DNA of 64,000 nucleotides from Verminephrobacter eiseniae EF01-2. Its GTDB lineage: Bacteria > Pseudomonadota > Gammaproteobacteria > Burkholderiales > Burkholderiaceae_C. Shown one piece after another: positions 23,683-33,000 of this stretch. The notes beneath the pieces are model-generated. The model did not search any database and was not told the DNA's origin. It was given only the letters and a program-made list of their open reading frames with translations. Position 1 is the first letter of the stretch; the number at the start of each line of letters is the position of its first letter. The stretch lies in assembly GCF_000015565.1 (NCBI RefSeq), contig NC_008786.1, positions 4,514,501 to 4,578,500 on the forward strand, written 5' to 3'. Made by a program: the position numbers and the translations under genes.

Positions 23683-25977
23683 ATGGCCACCATCACGCTT
23701 GACAAGACAACCATCAAAGCCGGCGAGACCGCCGTAGTCACCTTTACGGTCGAGAAGACCCACTTCATGGGCACCACCAATAGGTCTGGCGTCAGGACAG
23801 TCAATGACGTGACCATCACTGGCGGCACCATATCCGCCGGCTACGACTTCCAATACGTCGAGGCCCTCAGCACCCCCACCACCCAGGTCTATCAAGGCAC
23901 CTTCACGCCTACCCCGAACCTGGACAGAACCGAGTGCACCATCCGCTACAACCCTGACGGCACCGCCAACGACGCCACCAGCGCCACCTTCATCGTCGAC
24001 ACCCGGGCGCCCACCATCACGGGCACCCCGACGATCGGCAACCCCAACCTGACCCGCGCCAACCAAGTAACCACCATCACCTTTGTCTTCTCCGAGCAGT
24101 TGAATCAGGCCAGTTTCACGACGGCTGACCTGACGATACCGGCGGGCATGGGCACGCTGGAGAACCTGCGCACCACCGACGGCGGCAGGTCTTGGCAGGT
24201 AGACCTGAGGGCGCCGGCCAACCTGGCGGCCAACACCGAAGCGAAGGACCTGCAGATCGGCATCAACATGGCCGGCATCACCGATGTCGCGGGCAACGCG
24301 GGCACGGGCAACGTCAACCTCGCCACCTACACCATCGACAACAAGCCGCCCAGCGCCACCATCGCCGTGACCCCCAACCCCGTCACGAGCAGCAATGACA
24401 GACTGGTCACCGTCACCATCACCTTCGACGAGGCAGTCACCGGCTTCACGGCAGACAACATCGATTTCAGCAACGCCAATGTCACGCCCTATGGCACCAA
24501 CCGGATAGGGACGCTGAACCGCTCAGCCGACGGCCGCACCTACACCATCACCTACACGGCAGGGCCGGACGTCGAGGATGCCACCAACACCATCAGCCTG
24601 CGCAACATCGATACCATCCGTGATGCCGTAGGCAACGCCGCAACGGTCAACCCCACCAGCAACAACTACGTGATCGACACCAAGGATCCCGGGGTCACCA
24701 ACATTACGGTCGACAAAACGCACCTCACCGCCGGCGACACCGCCACCATCACCGTCACCTTCAACGAGAGCGTCAGTGGCTTCACCGAAGCTGCCATCGA
24801 GATCGCCAACGGTTCTGTGAGCAACCTGAGGCCGGTCGCCGGCACCGACGGCAGAGTCTGGACAGCCACCTTCACACCCACGGCCAACTTGGCGCGCACC
24901 AGCGTTGACCGGATCGAAGTGAGACTGGACGGCATAACGGACCGCATCGGCAACAACAGCTTCGGCACCAACGCGCGCGATATCCCCGCCATCGTCATCG
25001 ACACCAAGGTCTTTGTCGTCAACAACGCCACGGTGAACGGCAAGCAGTTGGTATTGCAGTACAGCGATGAAACCAGGCTGGACCCGGACCAGACCCACAA
25101 CGCGCCCAACGATGCCTTCGTGGTGCTGGTCGATGGCGTGCGCAACAGCGTCACCGGCGTGCTCGTGGATGCAGCGGCCAAGACCGTCACGCTGACGTTG
25201 GAGCGCGCGGTGAGCAAGGGCCAGCAGGTGAGCGTCGCCTACAACGACCCCAGCACCGGCGACGACCCGCAAGCGGTGCAGGAGGCCACCACCGGCAAAG
25301 ACGCGGCCAGCTTCGCGGCCAAGCCGGTGACCAACCTCACCCCGGCTCCGCCCGAGCCGGATGCACCGGATGCAGGTGCGCCGGACTCCGACCGCGACGG
25401 TCTGTCCAACAACCGGGAGGACCAGGCCCCCGGCCTGCTGCGCCCCGATGGCTCGGCCGGCCTGGCTGGCGACGGCAACGGCGATGGCGTCAAAGACAGC
25501 CAGCAGGTCGCCGTCGCTTCGACCCGTGACCTGACCCTGGTGGCCGGCAGCCGGGACGGCAAACTGATCCCCGACAGCAACGCGCGCATCACCGAACTGG
25601 TGCGCAGCGATGCCCCGGCCAACCTGCCCAAGGGCATGGAGATGCCGCTCGGCCTGACCTCATTCAAGGTATCGCTGGCCGAGGGCCGCAGCACCGAGAG
25701 CTTCAGCCTGTACGTAGACCAGGCGCTCGGCGCCAACGGCTACTGGCTCAAGAACAGCGCCGGCACCTGGGTGAACCTGGCCAGCGAACCCTACGGCGGC
25801 AAAGTGAGCAGCGAAGGCGGGCGCACGCGGCTGGACTTTCAGATCCAGGACGGCGGCGAGTACGACGCCGACGGCCAGGCCGATGGCAGCATCACCGCCC
25901 CCGGCGCCGTGGCGAAGATGCCGCTGTCCATCGTCGGGCAGGCGCCCCAGGTCGATTCGCATGGGTACTGGTTCTAG
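23683..25977 (+). CDS. Ig-repeat protein with choice-of-anchor-U-like C-terminus (paralog 1)
   Basis: A protein of 764 residues. About four bacterial Ig-like domains of 90-110 residues (TITLDKTTIKAGETAVVTFTV at the start; SATIAVTPNPVTSSND; VDKTHLTAGDTATITVTF) precede a SWM-type domain (NNATVNGKQLVLQYSDE). Then come a calcium-binding-like linker (DSDRDGLSNNRED) and a conserved C-terminal module ending HGYWF. No signal peptide is visible and the first Ig domain begins at residue 2; the export route is unknown. AAGGAAAG precedes the ATG. The TAG stop lies in the CTAG target of a hairpin element. Confidence 0.85.
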   Translation: MATITLDKTTIKAGETAVVTFTVEKTHFMGTTNRSGVRTVNDVTITGGTISAGYDFQYVEALSTPTTQVYQGTFTPTPNLDRTECTIRYNPDGTANDATSATFIVDTRAPTITGTPTIGNPNLTRANQVTTITFVFSEQLNQASFTTADLTIPAGMGTLENLRTTDGGRSWQVDLRAPANLAANTEAKDLQIGINMAGITDVAGNAGTGNVNLATYTIDNKPPSATIAVTPNPVTSSNDRLVTVTITFDEAVTGFTADNIDFSNANVTPYGTNRIGTLNRSADGRTYTITYTAGPDVEDATNTISLRNIDTIRDAVGNAATVNPTSNNYVIDTKDPGVTNITVDKTHLTAGDTATITVTFNESVSGFTEAAIEIANGSVSNLRPVAGTDGRVWTATFTPTANLARTSVDRIEVRLDGITDRIGNNSFGTNARDIPAIVIDTKVFVVNNATVNGKQLVLQYSDETRLDPDQTHNAPNDAFVVLVDGVRNSVTGVLVDAAAKTVTLTLERAVSKGQQVSVAYNDPSTGDDPQAVQEATTGKDAASFAAKPVTNLTPAPPEPDAPDAGAPDSDRDGLSNNREDQAPGLLRPDGSAGLAGDGNGDGVKDSQQVAVASTRDLTLVAGSRDGKLIPDSNARITELVRSDAPANLPKGMEMPLGLTSFKVSLAEGRSTESFSLYVDQALGANGYWLKNSAGTWVNLASEPYGGKVSSEGGRTRLDFQIQDGGEYDADGQADGSITAPGAVAKMPLSIVGQAPQVDSHGYWF

Positions 25978-26135
25978 TGTCGCGTCACTGATCAGATGTC
26001 GTAGGCTGCGCGCAGCCATCGGAGCGCAGCGCAAGGCGCATCGCGCAGCCAATACCGAGCGTATTGGCAAGCGATGCAACGCCGCGATGCGCTTCGATGG
26101 CCAGCGCAGACCGACAGATGATCGGTGGCGCGACA
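25978..26135. mobile_element. MITE-like hairpin element, copy G
   Basis: A 158-bp copy flanked by perfect CTAG repeats (25974-25977, 26136-26139). The left CTAG contains the stop codon of Ig gene 1. Confidence 0.93.
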
Positions 26136-26139
26136 CTAG

Positions 26140-26558
26140 GTTCAAGCCCCCTGCTGCGGCCTGAGCGCCAGGCAGCAGCGGATGGCGCAGTAATCACAGG
26201 CCAGCCTTGCCAGCGCCGGGCTGGCCGTCCGGCGCCCGGCCCAGGCCGGCCAACCCCGGTCTTTCCTGCCACAGGCCGAGCGCGTTTGCCGGCTCGATCA
26301 CCCGCGCAGTGCCCGGGTCGGCCACCCACGGCGCAGCGCTCGCCCCTGCCGGGGCTTGGCGCGAATTCCGCCCGGCCCCACCCCGCCGGGCCGCCACCGC
26401 GCGCGACAGCGCTGCGGCCCGGGGGCCATGATGGCCACCCGGCAACGGGCCGGCCTGCGCGCCCCGGCCGGCCCCTGACTCCATTCCCAAATCGAACGCG
26501 AAGGCTCCAGCGCAGACAGTATTTTTGCGCCGGCCCTGATCCACGACAAAACCGCTGG
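26140..26558. other. Intergenic, decayed sequence
   Basis: Very GC-rich. A minus-strand frame (GVGPGGIRAKPRQG...; WVADPGTARVIEPANALGLW) might be a protein fragment, but I do not recognise it. From about 26480 the sequence matches the upstream part of the other Ig leaders (AATCGAACGCGAAGG, GCGCAGACAGTA). Confidence 0.4.
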
Positions 26559-26620
26559 TGTCGCGCCATCGGTCAGAGGTCGTAGGCTACGCGCAGACCG
26601 ACAGATGATCGGTGGCGCAC
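26559..26620. mobile_element. MITE-like hairpin element, copy H (deleted to about 62 bp)
   Basis: Both ends are present (TGTCGCGCCATCGGTCAGA and CAGATGATCGGTGGCGCAC), but almost the whole interior is missing. It interrupts the leader of Ig gene 2, separating its upstream and downstream conserved blocks. Confidence 0.8.
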
Positions 26621-26674
26621 CAAGTGCTGGAGCGATGGAATGCCATAACGCTGCACTATGGAATTCCATTAGCC

Positions 26675-26837
26675 TATGCAATGGCGCGGTATAATTTGTT
26701 TCAGCATGTCATTGTCGTAAGTATTTGTGCCACGTCGGATGAGCATCGCTGACACCCTCGTCCACCGTGGCCCTGGCCACGACGGGCAAACGCAACCCGA
26801 CAAAGCCCTTGCATCCACCCATTCCGTTGCAAACACC
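26675..26837 (+). promoter_or_regulatory. Truncated 5' leader of Ig-repeat gene 2
   Basis: The GGTATAATTTGTTTCAG box, the ATCGCTGACACC block and the hairpin CGTGGCC-CT-GGCCACG are kept. The GTG uORF and the AAGGAAAG site before the main ATG are missing. The main frame is instead open upstream through the hairpin to a GTG at 26727 or an ATG at 26739. Confidence 0.6.
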
Positions 26838-29198
26838 ATGGCCACCACCATCACCTTCGACAAGCAAGTCATCAAAAACGGCGAGACCGCCCAGGTCACG
26901 TTTACTTTCACCGATCCCAACCACACGCTCTCCCCCGGAAGCCTGACCACCACGGGCGGACTCATACACAGCATCGTCAATCGTGGCGTCATCAACGGTC
27001 AGCGTGTCTATACCGCCACATTCTTGCCCACCGGGAACCTGGAGAGTTCCTTCCACCGCATCCGCTACGGTGTTGCCGGCGAGGCCGATTACGCAAACAG
27101 CGGCAACATCCACATTGACACCCGACCGCCCGTTGTTCTCGGTGTCTCGTTCGACAAAAGCGACCTGCGCCCCGGGGAAAAAGCCACCATCACCCTCACC
27201 TTCAGCGAGCCGGTGCGGAGCGACAGCTTCGGACTCGAAGACCTGCGAGTGGGCGCCGGCAAGGGCACTTTGAGCAACCTGCGCGTCTCCCCCGAAGACA
27301 CCACGGCCACCACCGCCGCCGCCACCACCTGGCAGGTCGACCTGGATGCCCCGACCAGCCCGTCCACGACGAGCAGCGATGGCAACCAGATACAGATAAA
27401 CCACACCGGCATCACCGATCGCGTGGGCAACCCAGGCTCGGAGAGTGTGGAGAGGAACGGGGATACCACCCTTTGGACGAGCATCCTGGCGCCCACCTAC
27501 AACATCGTTGCGCCGCCCAAGGTCGCCATCACGCTGTCGGACACCAGCCTGCTGGCCGGCGAGACGATGACCGTCACCTTCACCTTCAGCGAGAAGGTCA
27601 CCGGCTTTGGTACCGAGGACATCCAGTACGACACCAGCAAAGGCACGCTGAGCGCCCTGACGGCGGTCGGCACCGACAGCAAGGTCTGGACCGCCACCTA
27701 CACGCCCCGGTCCGGCACCGAGAGCGCCGACAACACCATCCGCGTGGACCTCGCCAGCGTCCGGGGCGCGCGGGACAACGCCGGCGTGGGCACCAGCACC
27801 AGCGGCAACTTCAGCATCGACACCGTGCGCCCCACGGTCGGCGTGACGATCAGCGACGAGCGCCTCACCGCTGGCGAAAGCGCCACCTTCACCTTCACCT
27901 TCAGCGAGAGCGTCACCGGCTTCACGAAAGAGGACATCGGCCTGTCCCGGGCCAACGGCACGCTCGGCGACCTGACGCCGGTCGGCACCGACGGCAAAAC
28001 CTGGACCGCCACCTTCACACCCACGGCCAGACTGGAGCGCCCCTACCCCTCCACCAACAGCCAGCTCACCCTGAACCTGGCCAATGTCAGGGATGCCGCA
28101 GGCAACACCGTCGCCAACAACACCTACTCGCTCCGGTACACCGTAGACACCATGGTTTTTGCGCTCAGCAGCGCCACGGTGAACCGCGACCAGTTGGTGC
28201 TGGGCTACGGCGCCGAAACGGATCTCGACGGGAACGCGGACCGCGCCCCGACCAACGAGTCCTTTACCGTGCTGGTCGATGGCACGCGCATCGACGTCAG
28301 CCGGGTGACGGTGGATGCAGCGGCCCGGACGGTCACGCTGACCCTGGCCCGCGCCGTGGCTGCCGGCCAGCAGGTGAGCATCGCCTACCAGGACACCGAC
28401 ACCAGCGACGGCAAAGCGCTACAGGAGGTCAACGACGGCGACGACGCGGCCAGCTTCGCGGCCACGCCGGTGACCAACCTCACCCCGTCCCCGGTCGCAC
28501 CCGCCACACCGGAGGCGTCTGGAGGGTCTGGAGGGTCTGGAGGGTCTGGAGGGTCTGGAGGGTCTGGAGGGTCTGGGTCGTCTGGATCGTCTGGGGCGCT
28601 GGACTCCGACTACGACAGTGTGCCCGACGCCCAGGAGGACCAGGCCCCCGGCCTGCTGCGCCCCGATGGCTCGGCCGGCACGGATGGCGACGGCAACGGC
28701 GACGATATCCAGGACAGCCAGCAGGTCGCCGTCGGCTCGACCCGCGACCTGACCCTGGTGGCCGGCAGCCAGGACGGCAAACTGATCCCCGGCAGCAATG
28801 CGCGCATCACCGAACTGGTGCGCAACGATGCCCCCGCCAGCCTGCCCAAGGGCATGGAAATGCCGCTCGGCCTGACGCAATTCAGGGTCGGCCTGTCCGA
28901 AGGACGCTACACCGAGAGCTTCAGCCTGTATGTGGACCCGGCCACCGGCGTCAACGGCTACTGGGTCAAGGACAGCACCGGCACCTGGGTGAACCTGGCC
29001 AGCGAACCCTACGGCGGCAAGGTGAGCAGCGAAGGCGGGCGCACGCGGCTGAACTTCCAGATCCAGGACGGCGGCCAGTACGACGCCGACGGACTGGCCG
29101 ATGGCCACATCACCGCCCTTGGCGCCGCAGCGAAGATGCCGCTGTCCATCGTCGGGCAGGCGCCGCCCCAGGTCGAGTCGCATGGGTTTTGGTTCTAG
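26838..29198 (+). CDS. Ig-repeat protein with choice-of-anchor-U-like C-terminus (paralog 2)
   Basis: A protein of 786 residues from the ATG that matches its paralogs (MATTITFDKQVIKNGETAQV). About four Ig-like domains are followed by the SWM-type domain (SSATVNRDQLVLGYGAE), a Gly-Gly-Ser linker, the DSDYDSVPDAQED acidic linker and the shared C-terminal module ending HGFWF. No ribosome site precedes this ATG, and the frame continues upstream for 33-37 codons, so the product may carry an N-terminal extension. The TAG stop is part of a CTAG insertion target. Confidence 0.83.
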   Translation: MATTITFDKQVIKNGETAQVTFTFTDPNHTLSPGSLTTTGGLIHSIVNRGVINGQRVYTATFLPTGNLESSFHRIRYGVAGEADYANSGNIHIDTRPPVVLGVSFDKSDLRPGEKATITLTFSEPVRSDSFGLEDLRVGAGKGTLSNLRVSPEDTTATTAAATTWQVDLDAPTSPSTTSSDGNQIQINHTGITDRVGNPGSESVERNGDTTLWTSILAPTYNIVAPPKVAITLSDTSLLAGETMTVTFTFSEKVTGFGTEDIQYDTSKGTLSALTAVGTDSKVWTATYTPRSGTESADNTIRVDLASVRGARDNAGVGTSTSGNFSIDTVRPTVGVTISDERLTAGESATFTFTFSESVTGFTKEDIGLSRANGTLGDLTPVGTDGKTWTATFTPTARLERPYPSTNSQLTLNLANVRDAAGNTVANNTYSLRYTVDTMVFALSSATVNRDQLVLGYGAETDLDGNADRAPTNESFTVLVDGTRIDVSRVTVDAAARTVTLTLARAVAAGQQVSIAYQDTDTSDGKALQEVNDGDDAASFAATPVTNLTPSPVAPATPEASGGSGGSGGSGGSGGSGGSGSSGSSGALDSDYDSVPDAQEDQAPGLLRPDGSAGTDGDGNGDDIQDSQQVAVGSTRDLTLVAGSQDGKLIPGSNARITELVRNDAPASLPKGMEMPLGLTQFRVGLSEGRYTESFSLYVDPATGVNGYWVKDSTGTWVNLASEPYGGKVSSEGGRTRLNFQIQDGGQYDADGLADGHITALGAAAKMPLSIVGQAPPQVESHGFWF
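28518..28590 (+). repeat. 9-bp coding microsatellite (GGS linker) in Ig gene 2
   Basis: Six units of GGAGGGTCT, then related TCTGGATCG units, encode a (Gly-Gly-Ser)n linker between the SWM-type domain and the acidic linker. The unit length keeps the frame, so slippage changes only linker length. Paralogs 1 and 5 lack it. Confidence 0.9.
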
Positions 29199-29357
29199 TG
29201 TCGCGTCACGGATCAGATGTCGTAGGCTGCGCGCAGCCATCGGAGCGCAGCGCAAGGCGCATCGCGCAGCCCATACCGAGCTGTATTGGCAAGCGATGCA
29301 ACGCCGCGATGCGCTTCGATGGCCAGCGCAGACCGACAGATGATCGGTGACGCGACA
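29199..29357. mobile_element. MITE-like hairpin element, copy I
   Basis: A 159-bp copy in the same orientation as copy A. The left flank CTAG includes the stop of Ig gene 2, and the right flank is CTAA, one base decayed. Confidence 0.9.
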
Positions 29358-29493
29358 CTAAGGCTCTGGCACCCTGCCGTTGCCTGATTCCGTGTCTGAA
29401 TCGTTCGTAAACGCGAACGCGAAGCGCAGACAGTACTTTTGCACGAACCTTGACCCATGACAGAACCCCCAGGCAGCAGGGGCTGGGGTGACG

Positions 29494-29683
29494 GGTTGCC
29501 GCCGGGCTATATTTCTCTCAGCGAAATTTGTTTCACCATTGTCACCAATGCAAGCTGTTGCGCCCCACCGGGCGGACGACGGGCATCGCTGACACCCTCG
29601 TCCGCCGTGGCCCTGGCCACGAGGGGCGAACGACACCCGACAGGCTCTTGCATCCACCGCCCATTCGTCAAAAGGAAAGCACC
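29494..29683 (+). promoter_or_regulatory. Conserved 5' leader of the giant Ig gene
   Basis: The leader contains GGGCTATATTTCT, GCGAAATTTGTTTCAC (a near hairpin), the ATCGCTGACACCCTCGTC block and a perfect hairpin CGTGGCC-CT-GGCCACG at 29606-29621. The uORF ribosome site AAAAGGAAAG closes it. Confidence 0.65.
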
Positions 29684-30031
29684 GTGATCGTCGCCCTCCC
29701 CCTGCATCCATCAGCGCATCAGCGCATCAGCGCATCAGCGCATCAGCGCATCAGCGCATCAGCGCATCAGCGCATCAGCGCATCAGCGCATCAGCGCATC
29801 AGCGCATCAGCGCATCAGCGCATCAGCGCATCAGCGCATCAGCGCATCAGCGCATCAGCGCATCAGCGCATCAGCGCATCAGCGCATCAGCGTAATCCTT
29901 GTCGCATCGAAAGGAAAGCGCCATGGCCACCACCATCACCATCGACAGGCAATACGTCAAAACCGGTGAGACCGCCGAGCTCAAATTTACTTTCACCAAT
30001 CCCAATTACTCCCTCTCCCTCGCAAGCCTGA
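29684..30031 (+). CDS. Octamer-repeat uORF, currently overrunning the start of the giant Ig gene
   Basis: A GTG behind AAAGGAAAG opens a frame that crosses all 22 octamers (SAHQRISA period). The TAA that follows the tract is out of phase at this copy number, so the frame continues past the main ATG and stops 109 bases inside it in a different frame. With a copy number divisible by three the uORF would instead stop at that TAA, 28 bases before the main ATG. It is probably a regulatory frame rather than a functional peptide. Confidence 0.55.
   Translation: MIVALPLHPSAHQRISASAHQRISASAHQRISASAHQRISASAHQRISASAHQRISASAHQRISASAHQRNPCRIERKAPWPPPSPSTGNTSKPVRPPSSNLLSPIPITPSPSQA
29711..29892. repeat. 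Octanucleotide tract (TCAGCGCA), 22 full copies plus 6 bases
   Basis: A perfect tandem octamer immediately upstream of the giant Ig gene. A unit of 8 is not a multiple of 3, so each copy gained or lost shifts the frame of the surrounding uORF. Perfect tracts of this length are prone to slipped-strand mispairing. Confidence 0.97.
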
Positions 30032-33000
30032 CCGTCCGGACCGAGGCGTCAACCGACACAACCGTCGCGGGCGGCACCGTACACAGCCTCGTCAATCGTG
30101 GCGTCATCAACGGTCAGCGTGTCTATACCGCCACATTCACGCCTACCGCGAACCTGAATTATTCCTTCTACCGCATCGCCTACGATGTTGCCGGCGACGC
30201 CGATGACGCATTCAGCGACTACTTCGCCGTTGACACCGTGCGGCCCACCATTGAAAGTGCCTCGATCGCCAAAAGCGATCTGCGCCTCGGGGAAAAAACC
30301 ACCATCACCATCACCTTCAGCGAACCGCTGACCTATTCCAGCTTCACACTTGCAGACCTGCAGGTGGACGCCGGCAAGGGCACTTTGAGCAACCTGCGCC
30401 GCGTCCACTCCGACACCGTGGCCTCCGCCACCTGGCAGGTCGACCTGCAGGCCCCGACCACCCGGCCCGCGTCGGGCCTCGATGGCAACCAGATACGGAT
30501 CAACCTCGCCGGCATCACCGATAAAGCAGGCAACACAGGCGAGAACAGTGTGGTGAACGGGGTGGCCACCTCTTGGACTAACCTCCCGACTGTCAGCTAC
30601 AACATCGACAACGGTGTGCCGCCCATGGTCGCCATCACCGGGCAGCCTGCCACCACCATCAAGGGCGGCGATTCCTTTACCGTCACCTTCACCTTCAACG
30701 AGCGCGTCACCGGCTTCGATCTCGACGACGTTCAGTACGACACCAGCAAAGGCACGCTGAGCGCTCTGACGGCGGTCGGCACCGACGGCAGGGTCTGGAC
30801 CGCCACCTACACGCCCCGGCCCAACATCGAGAGCGCCGAAAACACCATCAGCGTGAACCTCGCCGGCGTCCGGGACGCAACGGACAACGCCGGGGTGGGC
30901 ACCGGCAGCAGCGGCAACTTCAGTATCGACACCAAGCCCCCCGAGGTCGCGGTGACGATCAGCGACGAGCGCCTGACCGCTGGCGAAAGCGCCACCGTCA
31001 CCTTCACCTTCAGCGAGCGCGTCACCGGCTTCGATCTCAACGACGTTCAGTACGACACCAGCAAAGGCACGCTGAGCGCTCTGACGGCGGTCGGCACCGA
31101 CGGCAAGGTCTGGAGCGCCACCTACACGCCCCGGCCCGACATCGAGAGCGCCGAAAACACCATCCGCGTGAACCTCGCCGGCGTCCAGGACGCGCAGGGC
31201 AACGCCGGAGTGGGCACCGGCAGCAGCGGCAACTTCGTCATCGACACCAGGCCGCCCGTGGTCGACGGGCGGCCCAGCATCGTCTCTGTGGTGGGCCCCA
31301 CCTCCATCGTCTTGGAGGACACCGACGTCACCATTACCTTCACCTTCAGCGAGGCAGTCACCGGCTTCACGTTGGCCAACATCAATTTGGACAACTCCAG
31401 TGCCTCTCCCTACATCACCTACAGCCCGAAAGAGCCGGTCAGCGCAGATGGTGGCCGCACCTGGACCATCACCTACCGTGCCGCTCCGCGTACCACGGAT
31501 TCCACCAACACCGTCAGCATCCGCAACCTCGATGGCGTGCGTGACCTCGCAGGCAACCTCGCAGTGCCTAACTCCAGCGCCAGCACCGACAACTACGAGG
31601 TCGATACCGAGGATCCCGATCCCATCAGCGCCACGTTTGACAAAACCCACCTTGCCGCCGGAGAAACCGCCACCGTCACCGTCACCTTCAACGAGATCGT
31701 CAACAACGTCACCGAAGATAGCTTTCAAATCCCCAACGGTTCGGTGAGCAACCTGAGGCAGGACACGACCGACGGCAGAATCTGGAGGGTCACCTTCACC
31801 CCCACGGCCAACCTGCAGAGCGCCAGCAGCTTGATCAGCATCAATCTGAACGACCTCAGGGACAGCGCCGGCAACGTCAGCAGTGGTCGCAAGTCGTTCT
31901 ACGACTCCACCATCGTCATCGACACCAAGCGCCCCGAAGTCACGGTGGTGATCAGCGACAACCGCCTGACCGCTGGCGAAACCGCCACCGTCACCTTCAC
32001 CTTCAGCGAGCGCGTCACCGGCTTCGATCTCAACGACGTTCAGTACGACACCAGCAAAGGCACGCTGGGCGCTCTGACGGCGGTCGGTACCGACGGCAAG
32101 GTCTGGACAGCCACCTACACGCCCCGGCCCAACATCGAGAGCGCCGACAACACCATCCGCGTGAACCTCGCCGGCGTCCAGGATGCGCAGGGCAACGCCG
32201 GAGAGGGCAGCGTCAGCAGCGGCAACTTCAGCATCGACACCAGGCCGCCCGAGGTCGACAGGCCGCCCGAGGTCACGGTGACGATCAGCGACAACCGCCT
32301 GACCGCTGGCGAAAGCGCCACCGTCACCTTCACCTTCAGCAAGAGCGTCACCGGCTTCACGAAAGATGACATCGACTTGACCCTGGCCAACGGCACGCTG
32401 GGCGACTTGGTGCCGGTGGGCACCGACGGCAAGGTCTGGAGCGCCACCTTCACGCCCCGGCCCGACACCGAGAGCGCCGACAACACCATCCGCGTGAACC
32501 TCGCCGGCGTGCTGGACGCGCAGGGCAACGCCGGGGTGGGCACCGGCACCAGCGGCAACTTCACTATCGACACCAAGCGCCCCGAAGTCGCGGTGGCGAT
32601 CAGCGACGAGCGCCTGACGGCTGGCGAAACCGCCACCGTCACCTTCACCTTCACCGAGCGCGTCACCGGCTTCGATCTCAACGACGTTCAGTACGACACC
32701 AGCAAAGGCACGCTGGGCGCGCTGACGGCAGTCGGTACCGACGGCAAGGTCTGGAGCGCCACCTACACGCCCCGGCCCGACACCGAAAGCGCCACCAACA
32801 CCATCCGCGTGAACCTCGCCGGCGTGCTGGACGCGCTGGGCAACGCCGGGGTGGGCACCGGCAGCAGCGGCAACTTCGTCATCGACACCAGGCCCACCGT
32901 GGTCGACAGGCCGCCCAGCGCCACCATTGCCGTGACCCCCAACCCCGTCACGAACAGCAATGACAGACTGGTCACCGTCACCATCACCTTCGACGAGGCA

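Noticed and set aside
26194..26544. Minus-strand ORF of 116 codons between Ig genes 1 and 2
   Set aside because: The composition is driven by extreme GC, it overlaps other equally open frames, and I could not match it to any family.
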